NCBI GenBank assembly: GCA_963675925.2
Contig: CAXXIB010000003.1
Coordinates: 124,001 to 188,000, forward strand
Direction of reading: 5' to 3'
Length of the DNA: 64,000 nt
Source: CAXXOK01 sp963675925
Lineage (GTDB): Bacteria; Bacillota; Clostridia; Christensenellales; Aristaeellaceae
Shown here: positions 15,671 through 23,989 of the stretch, in pieces
Layout: the number at the start of each line of letters is the position of its first letter
How positions within the stretch are numbered: the first letter of the stretch is position 1
Program-made: the position numbers and the translations under genes
The notes under the pieces: model-generated
Told to the model about the DNA's origin: nothing
Seen by the model: the letters and a program-made list of their open reading frames with translations, nothing else
Databases searched by the model: none

Positions 15671-16709
15671 ATGGTTTGGCTTTCTTGTCTGCTTTTTGTT
15701 TATACATTCGTTCATCTGCCAGCTTCAGTACCGCTTCAGGCGTTTCGCATTCAGTACGCATGGCATAGCCATAACTGATCGAAATGGGAATTTCCAGCTG
15801 GCAGGAGGCTTTCATCTTCTCTTCAAGGCGGCGGAAGAAGTTCTCAACGCTTGCCGGGGATGCATTGGATTGAATGACCACAACCTCGTCCCCGCCAAAG
15901 CGAACGACAAAATCGGAATTCCGGGTTATTTCGCGGATACACTCTGAAATACTGCGCAGCACGATATCACCAAACACATGCCCGTGCTTGTCGTTCATTT
16001 CTTTAAACCCATCGACATCCATCATCATCATGCTGTAATCCTCATGTTGATGCTTAAACTGTGTTTCCTGAAATTCTACAATCAAGTCCAGCAGCTTGCG
16101 GTTATACAGCTGTGTCAGCTCATCCCGAAAGGAGCTGCGTAAGAATTTATCATTCAACTCGTTAAACTGGTTTTGCTTAAACAGCATATACAGCACAATG
16201 GAGATAACGCCTGTTACAAACCCGGCAATATTATACGAAAGCGTATATACATATTCTGCATTGGGCAGACCGGTGATGAGCGAATAGCTGACCAGAGCGG
16301 CAAGGACCACCCCGTACACAGATAGCAGCCATTTGAGTGTGTTATCGGAGTACAGCGTAACCATAGCAACCAAAATGATGATAGCAACGTAAGGCGCACC
16401 GCCTGCAATGCCGGTCAGAAACCAAAATGGCGGTATGAAAATAAAGCAAGAATACAGTATGGTGATAAAGCAGGCTGTACTCAGCTTGATTCGTTTCAGC
16501 TGGATTAGCAGCGAAGCGAATGTGACGAAAACGACCATCCCGCCGAAGGCAGCAATATATATCCATCGGGAAAAGTAGATGATGGACATGACCAGCGCAA
16601 TCGCGCTGCCAACGCCGCTGATGATCATAAACAGCTTTTGAATTGCAGAACGGGTTTCACTGTATTGCTGCTGCTTATACAGGTTGAGTAGTATTTGCTC
16701 GTTATCCAT
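15669..16709 (-). CDS. Membrane diguanylate cyclase (GGDEF)
   Basis: Makes the second messenger c-di-GMP from two GTP. The 346-residue product has about six transmembrane helices in residues 25-180, a short linker, then a GGDEF domain beginning SFRDELTQLYNRKLLDLIV. The active-site signature is GGDEV (VVRFGGDEVVVIQ), an accepted variant, and the metal aspartate segment MMMDVDGFKEMNDKHGH is intact. An upstream RxxD inhibitory site is not evident. Single gene facing the nucleotidyltransferase-like gene. The input sensed by the membrane part is unknown. Confidence 0.92.
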   Translation of the reverse strand: MDNEQILLNLYKQQQYSETRSAIQKLFMIISGVGSAIALVMSIIYFSRWIYIAAFGGMVVFVTFASLLIQLKRIKLSTACFITILYSCFIFIPPFWFLTGIAGGAPYVAIIILVAMVTLYSDNTLKWLLSVYGVVLAALVSYSLITGLPNAEYVYTLSYNIAGFVTGVISIVLYMLFKQNQFNELNDKFLRSSFRDELTQLYNRKLLDLIVEFQETQFKHQHEDYSMMMMDVDGFKEMNDKHGHVFGDIVLRSISECIREITRNSDFVVRFGGDEVVVIQSNASPASVENFFRRLEEKMKASCQLEIPISISYGYAMRTECETPEAVLKLADERMYKQKADKKAKP

Positions 16710-16820
16710 CGCAATTCCTCCCAGTACCGGTCAAAAATGGAAAACGCGGACGGCAAGAGTGCTGTGCATTTTATATGAACTTATTGTACCACATTTGACG
16801 AAGATAGAAAAATGGGCTCG

Positions 16821-18332
16821 CTATTTCGTAGCTGTGGCCGGCAGAATGATGGTATAAGGAGCAATATCATCAATGTGAATGGGGGAATGGCTGCTGAGGT
16901 AGTTTAGAATCAGCTCACTGACTTCGGTTAGGATTTCCGTTTCCCGCGGGCAGGGGAGATAGCAGTCATATCCGCCGGCACCGGTCGCGCGGTAGTTGTT
17001 CATGACCAGCGTAAAACTGTCGCCGGGCAGAACAGACTTGTTTTGATATTCCAGCATAACAACGCGCGCGCCTACGGGCTTGTTCAAGTCAAAGGTATAG
17101 GATATACCACAAAAATAATCATAGTTGTAATGGGCTTGCTTAGGCTTTACAAAGAAATCGCTGATAGACAGAGAACCGTCCGGCGATACCTGGAAATACG
17201 ACGCGCTTTGCTCCAGCGCGGCTTTGAGCACCTGCCCGCTGACCTGCAGCACGACCAGGGTATTGGCAAAGGGATAGCTCGATACTACATCGCGCACCGT
17301 AACCTCAGCCTTGAATCCGCTCACATCATTGCTCAGGGCTGTGCAGGAGATTTGGGCTCCGGAGGCCTCCAGCTGTACGCGGTTGATGAAATCCGCAATC
17401 GGGGACCCGTGCAGGGCCATGTCGAGCTTGGGTTTGGGTGTCAGGGCGCGGGATAGTTGCCCGATCGGCGTATCAAGCCAGCGGCTTAGGGTATTGTATA
17501 GCGTTTTTTCCCACGGCTTGATGCGTGGGTCTGCATCCGGCAGGTGTAAACCGGAGGTGATGTTGCCGTCCTCATCGATGGTCAGGCGAACGTATGCTTT
17601 GGCGTTGCCCGGGGTTTGCGCGATGTGCGTACCGTGAATCACGCGATTGGCGGTGGGAATGTGCTGGTGTCCCGTGAGGAGGATATCGAAGGGAAGTGCC
17701 TCGCACAGTTTCCAGCCGATGTTTTCATCGGTGGTGCTGGAAAGTGCGCCGGTATCCAGGTCGCGCTCAAACCCACCATGATAGATACCGATCAATACAT
17801 CGTATCGCCCCGCAAGGGCGTTGATTGCGTTTTTGGCAGCGTCCATCGGGTCCGATATGCGTATATTGTCAAGGTGTTCCGGCTTTTCCCACACGGTAAT
17901 CCAGTTGGTGACTATGCCAATCAAGCCCACACGCAGGCCGTTTTGCAGCGTATGCACGGTATAGGGGAGAATAGGCATTTGGCCAGTTTTATCCTCTACG
18001 TTGGCACACAGGCACTGGGCATTGGAACGATCAAGGTAATCTTTCAGCGCTGTATATCCATAGTTAAAGTCATGGTTGCCCAGCGTAAAGTAATCATACT
18101 GCAAATCGTTCATCACATCGGCGCAGGGCAGGGGTTTATTTTTGGCATGGCAGTAATAGGTTAGCGGCGACCCTTGCAGGGTATCGCCGCCGTCGATAAT
18201 CAGGGTATTGTCGTCCTTTTGAAAAGGCATGCGTAAAAGCCCCTGCTTGAGCGTGCCGGGGCTTACGAAATCGGTCGGATACACATACCCATGGGTATCC
18301 GAAGTAAAATACAGCGTTAAGCAGTTTGCCAT
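16821..18332 (-). CDS. 5'-nucleotidase/2',3'-cyclic phosphodiesterase-like metallophosphatase
   Basis: A 503-residue two-domain enzyme of the UshA/YfkN group. The N-terminal calcineurin-like domain shows the dimetal motifs SDTHGYVYP, GGDTLQGSP, GNHDFNYG, YHGGFERD and GHQHIPT; the C-terminal domain (about residue 310 on) is the 5'-nucleotidase substrate-binding domain with NNYRATGAGGYDCY. No signal peptide is seen, so it is predicted cytoplasmic. The ATG at 18332 follows GAGGG and lies one base after the PhnE2 stop. Its place at the end of a phosphonate-type ABC operon suggests it dephosphorylates an imported phosphorylated compound. Confidence 0.92.
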   Translation of the reverse strand: MANCLTLYFTSDTHGYVYPTDFVSPGTLKQGLLRMPFQKDDNTLIIDGGDTLQGSPLTYYCHAKNKPLPCADVMNDLQYDYFTLGNHDFNYGYTALKDYLDRSNAQCLCANVEDKTGQMPILPYTVHTLQNGLRVGLIGIVTNWITVWEKPEHLDNIRISDPMDAAKNAINALAGRYDVLIGIYHGGFERDLDTGALSSTTDENIGWKLCEALPFDILLTGHQHIPTANRVIHGTHIAQTPGNAKAYVRLTIDEDGNITSGLHLPDADPRIKPWEKTLYNTLSRWLDTPIGQLSRALTPKPKLDMALHGSPIADFINRVQLEASGAQISCTALSNDVSGFKAEVTVRDVVSSYPFANTLVVLQVSGQVLKAALEQSASYFQVSPDGSLSISDFFVKPKQAHYNYDYFCGISYTFDLNKPVGARVVMLEYQNKSVLPGDSFTLVMNNYRATGAGGYDCYLPCPRETEILTEVSELILNYLSSHSPIHIDDIAPYTIILPATATK

Positions 18333-18333
18333 A

Positions 18334-19152
18334 TTACCCTCTTGCCAGCCGTTTACGTACGCGAGTGGAGAAGAAATCAATCACCAGCATCAGGATGATT
18401 AAGCCGAACAAAAACGCACCAACCATGCCCCAGCGGCGGCTGTTGATGCACTGGATCAGCGCAGCGCCGATGCCGCCCGCGCCAACGATGCCAAGCGTGG
18501 TCGCATCTTTAATATTAATATCAAAGCGGTAAATGATGGTGGAGATGAAGTTTGCATATAACTGCGGCAAAATACCGTAGCGTATTTTCTGGAAGGTGTT
18601 GCACCCGGCGGCATCCAGACTTTCCAGTATTTTGGTGTCCAGATCCTCAATGGCGTTGACGTACATTTTAGAGATCATGCCGATGGAGCAAATGCTCTGC
18701 GTGACTACGCCGCAAAACGGGCCCGGCCCGGTGACACGAATCCATACCAGCGCCCAGACAAGGCTTGGAATGGTACGGATAAGCAGGACAAATGCGCGGA
18801 TGATGAATGCAATCCACTTAGGGACAACATTTTCGGCTGCCAGAAAGCTGAAGGGGATTGCTAACAGGCCGCCGATCAGCGTGCCGAGTACTGCAATGCC
18901 GACTGTTTCCAGCAGCAGGAAGGGAACGCCATCGGGAGATAAGGTCCATAGCAAATTGGTATCCGGGTGGAATATACCGTAGACAATGCCATAGGCAACT
19001 TCCGCGCCTTTGGCGGCAATGCCTTTATACTCGATCGCTGTAGATGACCAGCCGAGGATGATCGTCAGCATGAGCACAATCAGGGTGTAAATCCACCAGC
19101 GTTTGGGCCGGGTATCATACATGGCCTCAATGGGGTTGAGTGTTGTTTGCAT
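18334..19152 (-). CDS. phnE: Phosphonate-type ABC transporter permease (second PhnE)
   Basis: A 272-residue inner-membrane permease with about six helices and the EAA-like loop SLDAAGCNTFQKIRYGILPQL that contacts the ATPase. The family phrase DATTLGIVGAGGIGAALI is present. Two different PhnE subunits are encoded side by side, so the channel is probably a heterodimer. Ribosome site AGGAGGATT. Preceded by the first PhnE and followed immediately by the nucleotidase. Confidence 0.93.
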   Translation of the reverse strand: MQTTLNPIEAMYDTRPKRWWIYTLIVLMLTIILGWSSTAIEYKGIAAKGAEVAYGIVYGIFHPDTNLLWTLSPDGVPFLLLETVGIAVLGTLIGGLLAIPFSFLAAENVVPKWIAFIIRAFVLLIRTIPSLVWALVWIRVTGPGPFCGVVTQSICSIGMISKMYVNAIEDLDTKILESLDAAGCNTFQKIRYGILPQLYANFISTIIYRFDINIKDATTLGIVGAGGIGAALIQCINSRRWGMVGAFLFGLIILMLVIDFFSTRVRKRLARG

Positions 19153-19164
19153 GCCTGAATCCTC

Positions 19165-20013
19165 CTAACTAAGCTTTCTGCGCAGGTACTGGCTGGTGTT
19201 ATCGATGATCAGTACGACCACGAACAGCGTTAGCAGTACCATGCCCAAGCCTTCGTAATCCCGGAAACCAACCCGGTCGTTGATCAGGATGCCCAGACCG
19301 CCCGCGCCGACGTAGCCCAGGATGGACGCGGCGCGAATGTTGATTTCAAACGAGTACAGGCAGTGCGACAGATAGGTAGGCAGAATCTGCGGGAACACAG
19401 CGCTCCAGAAAGCTCTAAACTTGGTCGAGCCCAAAGCTTCCATGGCTTCAAATGCGCCCATATCAACGGTTTCAATGCTTTCATACATCATCTTACTGAC
19501 GATGCCGAATGTAAAGATGGAAATCGCTACGGTGCCGGCAAAGGTGCCAAGGCCGAACATCAGCGCAGAGATTGAGGCAATCACCAGCGTAGGCAGCGTG
19601 CGGACAATGTTGAGCAGCACGCGCAAGATGGCGACCACGATGCCGTTTTTCACGATATTCGCCGATGCAATGATGGAGAAAGGCAAGGCCAACACCGACC
19701 CGATAACCGAACCCATGACCGACATTTTGATGGTGTCCAGCAGCGGATCGACGACTCTAGAGAAATACTCCCATTTGGGGTGGAAAATCTTACCGAGGAT
19801 GACCCATAGCTGATGGCCGCGCCTGATCAGGATGCCGACATCAAACTTCGTAATGATCACCGATGCAGCTACGACAACAAGAAGTACGGCCGAGATCAGC
19901 CAGGCACGCGACCGTGGTTTTTGTACGCTATGCTCGCCGACAACCATCGTTCGCGGCGGGAACAGGCGGTCAAACAGCGGTGGTTTCGTCTGTTTGTATT
20001 TCTGCTTGGCCAT
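19165..20013 (-). CDS. phnE: Phosphonate-type ABC transporter permease (first PhnE)
   Basis: A 282-residue permease with a basic cytoplasmic start (MAKQKYKQTKPP), about six helices, the EAA loop MEALGSTKFRAFWSAVFPQIL, and the PhnE phrase AASILGYVGAGGLGILI. The start codon overlaps the PhnC stop in TGATG, so the genes are translationally coupled. Pairs with the second PhnE. Confidence 0.93.
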   Translation of the reverse strand: MAKQKYKQTKPPLFDRLFPPRTMVVGEHSVQKPRSRAWLISAVLLVVVAASVIITKFDVGILIRRGHQLWVILGKIFHPKWEYFSRVVDPLLDTIKMSVMGSVIGSVLALPFSIIASANIVKNGIVVAILRVLLNIVRTLPTLVIASISALMFGLGTFAGTVAISIFTFGIVSKMMYESIETVDMGAFEAMEALGSTKFRAFWSAVFPQILPTYLSHCLYSFEINIRAASILGYVGAGGLGILINDRVGFRDYEGLGMVLLTLFVVVLIIDNTSQYLRRKLS

Positions 20014-20840
20014 CAGGGCAGAACCTCCTTTTCCAGAGGAGCGTCTGCCGGTTTTTCGGGGTTGCTGTCTACCTCTGTAACAGGATCGGTTACTTTGGGA
20101 ATCGGCGCACCGCTGTAAATGCTGTCCAGTACCGACTCGGTGACCTGCTCAACAGGGCCATCGTATACAATATGGCCGTCGCGGATACCGATAATACGAT
20201 CGGCAAATTCCAGCGCCAGATCAACGTGATGGATATTAATCAGAATGGAGATGTTCATCTCCTTGTTAATGCGTTTAAAGTCGTTCATCACCTGGTTGGC
20301 GGTTACGGGGTCCAGTGCGGCAACAGGTTCGTCCGCCAGGATGATGGTCGGGTCCTGGTTCAGCGTGCGGGCCAGTGCTACGCGCTGCTGCTGCCCGCCA
20401 GACAGCTGATCGCAGCGGGTATAGGCCTTGTCGAGAATGCCGACCTTATCCAGCGCCTCCAGTGCGGCTAACTCCTGTTTTTTGGTGAAAATGCCAAACA
20501 GCGCGGCAAAGAAGTTCATATCCGGCACCATGGAGGTGAGCACATTCTTGATCACCGTTGAGCGCGTGACCAGATTAAAGCTCTGAAACACCATGCCGAT
20601 GTGCCTGCGAAACCGGCGGAGAGATTTCCCGCGCAGGGTCATCACATCCACATCGTCCACAATCACATACCCTTCTGTCACATCAATCATGCGATTAATG
20701 GTACGGATCAGGGTCGACTTTCCCGCGCCGGACAGACCGATGATAGCCACAAATTCACCCTGGTCTATTTCCAGGTTGACATCGTCCAGACCCCGTACGC
20801 CGTTTGGATAGGTTTTACCGGTATGGATAAACTCGATCAT
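20013..20840 (-). CDS. phnC: Phosphonate-type ABC transporter ATPase PhnC
   Basis: A 275-residue ATPase with Walker A GLSGAGKST, the Q-loop region GMVFQSFNLV, the ABC signature LSGGQQQRVALAR, Walker B TIILADEP and the H-loop NIHHVDLA. The PhnC-specific early phrase YPNGVRGLDDVNLEID is typical. A 20-30 residue polar C-terminal tail is extra. Ribosome site GAGG precedes the ATG. Substrate could be phosphonate, phosphite or an organophosphate. Confidence 0.94.
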   Translation of the reverse strand: MIEFIHTGKTYPNGVRGLDDVNLEIDQGEFVAIIGLSGAGKSTLIRTINRMIDVTEGYVIVDDVDVMTLRGKSLRRFRRHIGMVFQSFNLVTRSTVIKNVLTSMVPDMNFFAALFGIFTKKQELAALEALDKVGILDKAYTRCDQLSGGQQQRVALARTLNQDPTIILADEPVAALDPVTANQVMNDFKRINKEMNISILINIHHVDLALEFADRIIGIRDGHIVYDGPVEQVTESVLDSIYSGAPIPKVTDPVTEVDSNPEKPADAPLEKEVLP

Positions 20841-20870
20841 GGATACGCCTCATTACTCTGTATAGTTTGA

Positions 20871-20893
20871 TGCCGCGATGCGTGCGGCATTGT
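20871..20893 (-). other. Hairpin between the GNAT gene and phnC
   Basis: Minus-strand ATGCCGC/GCGGCAT stem with a 7-base loop in the gap before phnC. No T-run follows, so it is more likely an mRNA processing or stabilising element than a terminator. Confidence 0.5.
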
Positions 20894-20901
20894 GTACGTG
20901 T

Positions 20902-21459
20902 TTAAAACAAAATGTAGAAAAAAAGTGCATATTCTACCGGATGCGCAGATCCCGCAGCTTGCTGCTGGATGCCTGCATACAATAGCTGATCTACGCCGCC
21001 CAGCGTAAACCCGTTTTTTTGATAGAACCTGCAAGCCGAAGGGTTGAGCGACTGCGTTTCTGCTGATAGGCCTTTCAGACCCTGCTGCCCGGCCCATTGT
21101 AAGCAGGCGTCAATCAGCGCTTTGCCAACGCCTTTTCCACGGGCGGATTCCACAACCCGGATATCCCATAGGTTGGCAAGTTTGTTCCAGTAGGATGTGA
21201 CAACGGCCTGGCCCACCAATTGACCGTCCATCCAGACAAAAAAGCATTCAGCGTCCGTGCGGTTGATTAATTCCTGCGCAGTATGCACACTGTCATCTGG
21301 GTATGTACGTAAAACAGGTGACCGAAGCGGCGTAAAGGAAAGCGAAAATCCGCTATCGTCGCCGTACTGGATGCTGATGGTTTCATGGGCTGTATAGCGG
21401 TTATCAATCCGGTCATACAGCGCTTCCGTACTTGTATCGATAGGGCGAAGGTCCATCAT
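20902..21459 (-). CDS. GNAT family N-acetyltransferase inside the phosphonate-type operon
   Basis: About 185 residues, resembling the streptothricin-acetyltransferase-like GNATs: MMDLRPIDTSTEALYDRI start, central CFFVWMDGQLVGQAVV, and the acetyl-CoA loop VVESARGKGVGKALID followed by LSAETQSLNPSACRFYQKNGF. The start is uncertain because neither the ATG at 21459 nor one 27 bases upstream has a good ribosome site. It lies between phnD and phnC on the same strand. AKR-type phosphonate resistance acetyltransferases exist (PhnO), but this protein is not clearly one of them. Confidence 0.78.
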   Translation of the reverse strand: MMDLRPIDTSTEALYDRIDNRYTAHETISIQYGDDSGFSLSFTPLRSPVLRTYPDDSVHTAQELINRTDAECFFVWMDGQLVGQAVVTSYWNKLANLWDIRVVESARGKGVGKALIDACLQWAGQQGLKGLSAETQSLNPSACRFYQKNGFTLGGVDQLLYAGIQQQAAGSAHPVEYALFFYILF

Positions 21460-21561
21460 GAAAGCACGTCCGTTCCTGGATTTCATTCTGTCTGGTCAGC
21501 ATATCAAAAAGCAGCCGGAAGCACAAGCGTTGCCTGTTCCCCTGCAAATCGCATTTACCAA

Positions 21562-21601
21562 ACAAAAAAGAGAGGCGATACGGTAGGAACCGTACCGCCT
21601 T
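21562..21601 (-). terminator. Terminator after phnD
   Basis: On the minus strand, AGGCGGTACGG/CCGTATCGCCT (one G-T pair) with a 7-base loop, then CTCTTTTTTG. It separates the binding-protein gene from GNAT-phnC-phnE-phnE and probably keeps binding-protein mRNA in excess. Confidence 0.85.
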
Positions 21602-21625
21602 TGGCGTGATATAAGGAACTTGTGC

Positions 21626-22669
21626 TTATTGTACAGCGTACAGGGCTTTGCGCGCGCCTTCGTAATCAGCATCAGTTGCAAGTGCGTAGCCGGAGTGGCT
21701 ATACACCGAGAAGATGGCCTGGCCTTCTTCGGTTGCGATGATGTTGATCAGGGCGTTCTGAATGGCCGCAATAAACTCGGGGTTGTACACTTCGGGGTTA
21801 GCCTTGGTGATGGATACGGTGTCGTTATAGATGCCTTCGGTGACGCCGATAACATTCATCTCGTCCCAAATGTTCACGTCACGGCCCATGCCGGCTTTGC
21901 CGGTGGCATCCGCTTCGGTGGTGGGGAGCATCCATGCGTCTTCGTAGTCGCGACGGCCGTCAGCATAGCAAACGGTGATGTCAACTGCTTCGGCAGCAGC
22001 CTGTGCAAACGCTTCGCCATAGCCGGAGAGGGTAACCACAGTGCTGAGATCGGTCAGCTTCTTGCCATCGTAGTTGTCCATCAGCCATAGCGTGGGGTAG
22101 ATGTAACCGGCAGAAGAAGATGTTCTCATCACGGCCCAGCTGGCCTTGTCGAGGTCTTCCCAGGTCAGGGTTTCGCCGGCGTTTACTTTGGCGGCCAGTT
22201 CTTTGCCGTATTCAGACGGCGTAGCGAAGATCAGCGAACGGTAGAAGGTCACCTGATCTTCAGTGGGTACTGTTTTGTTGGCTTCACCGTTCCAGGTGGT
22301 GGGGTCGGTGGAATCGTTGCTCAGGCCCGCGCGGGTGGCCGTCAGGATGACATCCACTTCGTCGGAGAACAGGGCATAGGTGCCGCCGGGCAGCCAGCCG
22401 AGATCCACAGAACCGGCAGCCATGGCTTCGCCGGTCGCTTCGTAGGAGGTGCCTACGGTAATGTCGACTTCGCCAATGTCATAGCCTTGATTGAGCATCT
22501 CGGCCTGCAGCAGTTCGGGAAGGTTTTTGGTGCCGGTAATGATAACATCGGCATCTTTCGACGGAACAAATTCAAGAGTGAGTTTGTCCATTTTGATGGC
22601 ATCTGCCATCGCAAACGATACGCTGGCAACCAACAGGATTGCCAAAATTAGAGATAGAGTCCTTTTCAC
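21626..22669 (-). CDS. phnD: Phosphonate-type ABC transporter substrate-binding protein
   Basis: Secreted binding protein, 347 residues. The start is the GTG at 22669: AAAGGAGG lies eight bases upstream and the product begins with a clean signal peptide (MKRTLSLILAILLVASVSFAMA). No lipobox cysteine is seen, unusual for a Gram-positive binding protein. The mature part has PhnD-family landmarks: FVPSKDADVIITGTKNLPELL, GSVDLGWLPGGTYAL and SSSAGYIYPTLWLMD. Transcribed first in the operon, from its own promoter, with a terminator behind it. Confidence 0.92.
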   Translation of the reverse strand: MKRTLSLILAILLVASVSFAMADAIKMDKLTLEFVPSKDADVIITGTKNLPELLQAEMLNQGYDIGEVDITVGTSYEATGEAMAAGSVDLGWLPGGTYALFSDEVDVILTATRAGLSNDSTDPTTWNGEANKTVPTEDQVTFYRSLIFATPSEYGKELAAKVNAGETLTWEDLDKASWAVMRTSSSAGYIYPTLWLMDNYDGKKLTDLSTVVTLSGYGEAFAQAAAEAVDITVCYADGRRDYEDAWMLPTTEADATGKAGMGRDVNIWDEMNVIGVTEGIYNDTVSITKANPEVYNPEFIAAIQNALINIIATEEGQAIFSVYSHSGYALATDADYEGARKALYAVQ

Positions 22670-22752
22670 GTTGATTTCCTCCTTTATATTGTAGAAGAAC
22701 ATACTTAATGATACCCCACCTTTATGAATAATTCTATACTATATTGGTTAAG

Positions 22753-22781
22753 ATTGTATTGTTTTACTGTAAAATTGATAA
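22753..22781 (-). promoter_or_regulatory. phnD promoter with palindromic operator in the spacer
   Basis: Minus strand TTATCA (22781-22776), 17-base spacer, TACAAT (22758-22753). The spacer contains the perfect palindrome TTTTACTGTAAAA (22762-22774), well placed for repressor binding that blocks RNA polymerase. Confidence 0.6.
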
Positions 22782-22924
22782 CGATAATAACACAAAATAG
22801 GATAGGATGGGGATAAACCACCTACTATATCTTGTTGTTCAAGGAAAATTTAAGGATTGGAGTGGCTAAACTTTACAATAGCTGGGTGGCCTATACAACG
22901 GCTGTATAACAAAGACTGGCAAGC

Positions 22925-22959
22925 AAAAAGTCCTGTACCCGAAGGCACAGGACTTTTTT
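22925..22959 (-). terminator. Bidirectional terminator after the heme-type membrane gene
   Basis: Stem AAGTCCTGT/ACAGGACTT with an inner GCC-TTCG-GGT extension on the minus strand and T/A tracts on both sides. It ends the b5 lipoprotein-membrane protein operon and could also act on the plus strand. Confidence 0.85.
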
Positions 22960-22971
22960 GAGTTACCATAG

Positions 22972-23364
22972 CTAGTTCAGCAGATAATAGACTGCGCTTG
23001 GGAACAGCAGGTGGATGGCGATGAAGATCACCAGCAGACCCACCATGCGCTTATGCCATACAAACGCAGCTTTCTTTTTGGTGAAAAAGAACACACTGCC
23101 AAGCATAGCAGTCAGCAATAGGAGCACACCAGTAATGGTGCCGGTATGCAGTCTGAGCGCGCCAAGGGCAAGATAGCCGTGGATGAGCATGAGCAGAAGG
23201 ACGGCCGCTCCCAGCGGCTTATGCACAGTACGCAATACCTTGATGGTCTTTGCGTAGGCACCGCCTTTGAGGTGCAGGGTGTGCTTGTTGATAAAGCGCA
23301 ACCAGTACGGTGCCGTCATCACGGCGATAAACCCGACATTTAACCAGCCAAGAACTGCATACAT
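22972..23364 (-). CDS. Four-helix membrane protein with heme-ligand-like histidines
   Basis: A 130-residue protein with about four transmembrane helices. Histidines sit in or at helices: His28, His31, His48 (TVHKPLG), His62 (LIHGYLALG), His73, His104 (FVWHKRMVG) and His118 (IAIHLLFPS). The spacing recalls ferric-reductase or cytochrome b561-like b-type cytochromes, with paired histidines on two or more helices. It is 19 bases downstream of a cytochrome b5-like lipoprotein gene on the same strand, which supports a transmembrane electron-transfer role. This is inference; no exact family is recognised. Confidence 0.7.
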   Translation of the reverse strand: MYAVLGWLNVGFIAVMTAPYWLRFINKHTLHLKGGAYAKTIKVLRTVHKPLGAAVLLLMLIHGYLALGALRLHTGTITGVLLLLTAMLGSVFFFTKKKAAFVWHKRMVGLLVIFIAIHLLFPSAVYYLLN

Positions 23365-23383
23365 GGCGTATATCTCCTACGTT

Positions 23384-23821
23384 TTACTCTACATATGATC
23401 CTACGACAGTCAGGCCAGTCAGCTTCGACAGGCCGTGAGGGGACACGGTTTTAATCTCTTCGGTGAGATCGCGACCGGCAGTAAAACCGTTGTGCAAGCC
23501 TTCGCGCCACTGCGGCACATCGGTCACATCGTACACGACACCGTCAACAGCGATGTAGGCAGGGTTGCCACCCGTGCCGTCATACTTTGCCAGTTCATCG
23601 GCGGTGAAGGTTATATCGCCGCTCATGCTGGCGGGGTCCTCACTCTGGGCAGGGTCTTCGGTCGCGGCGGGGGTGTCGGTTGCAGCGGGGGCATCCGTCG
23701 CCGCCGGCGTTTCCGTAGCTGCGGGTGTTTCCGTAGCGGCTGGCGTGTTGGTTGTGGTACAGGCGGATAAGACCAAAGCTGCCAAAAGCAGCACTGCGAT
23801 GCTTAAGACTCGTTTTATCAT
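23384..23821 (-). CDS. Lipoprotein with cytochrome b5-like domain
   Basis: A 145-residue exported lipoprotein. The signal peptide ends in the lipobox LSAC; then comes a low-complexity linker of repeated PAATETP/PAATDTP units, and a C-terminal cytochrome b5-like heme/steroid-binding domain: FTADELAKYDGTGGNPAYIAVDGVVYDVTD, HNGFTAGRD and VSPHGLSKL. The two histidines HNGF and PHGL are candidate heme ligands. Start at 23821 follows AAGGAGA. Operon partner of the four-helix membrane protein. The domain is seen in anaerobes; whether it binds heme here is untested. Confidence 0.85.
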   Translation of the reverse strand: MIKRVLSIAVLLLAALVLSACTTTNTPAATETPAATETPAATDAPAATDTPAATEDPAQSEDPASMSGDITFTADELAKYDGTGGNPAYIAVDGVVYDVTDVPQWREGLHNGFTAGRDLTEEIKTVSPHGLSKLTGLTVVGSYVE

Positions 23822-23935
23822 TGATGTTGTCTCCTTTTCGTTTCTCTTATGGGAAGAAGAGGCATGCATACAGCAATCCGTTTTTACGGCTGCGGTATGG
23901 TATGTAACATAAACAAAAACAACGGGGCCGAAACA

Positions 23936-23975
23936 AACAACGCGGGAAAAGTAACCCCTTTCCCGCGTTGTTACA
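23936..23975 (-). terminator. Terminator after the symporter gene
   Basis: Long 14-bp perfect stem AACAACGCGGGAAA/TTTCCCGCGTTGTT with a 9-base loop, followed on the minus strand by TGTTTCGG. The T-run is imperfect but the stem is very stable. Confidence 0.75.
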
Positions 23976-23989
23976 AAGATTGATGAAGA

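Larger units (their letters stand above)
22670..22971. other. Intergenic region upstream of phnD
   Basis: AT-rich spacer of about 300 bases. It holds the phnD promoter with an embedded palindrome (22753-22781) and a bidirectional terminator (22925-22959). Between 22782 and 22924 I see no gene, RNA or repeat. Confidence 0.6.

Noticed and set aside
15167..16709. Toxin-antitoxin pair (nucleotidyltransferase with partner)
   Set aside because: No HEPN or other partner gene next to the nucleotidyltransferase-like protein; the neighbour is a diguanylate cyclase on the other strand.
23640..23760. CRISPR-like short repeats
   Set aside because: They encode the PAATETP/PAATDTP linker of the lipoprotein, in frame and without spacers.
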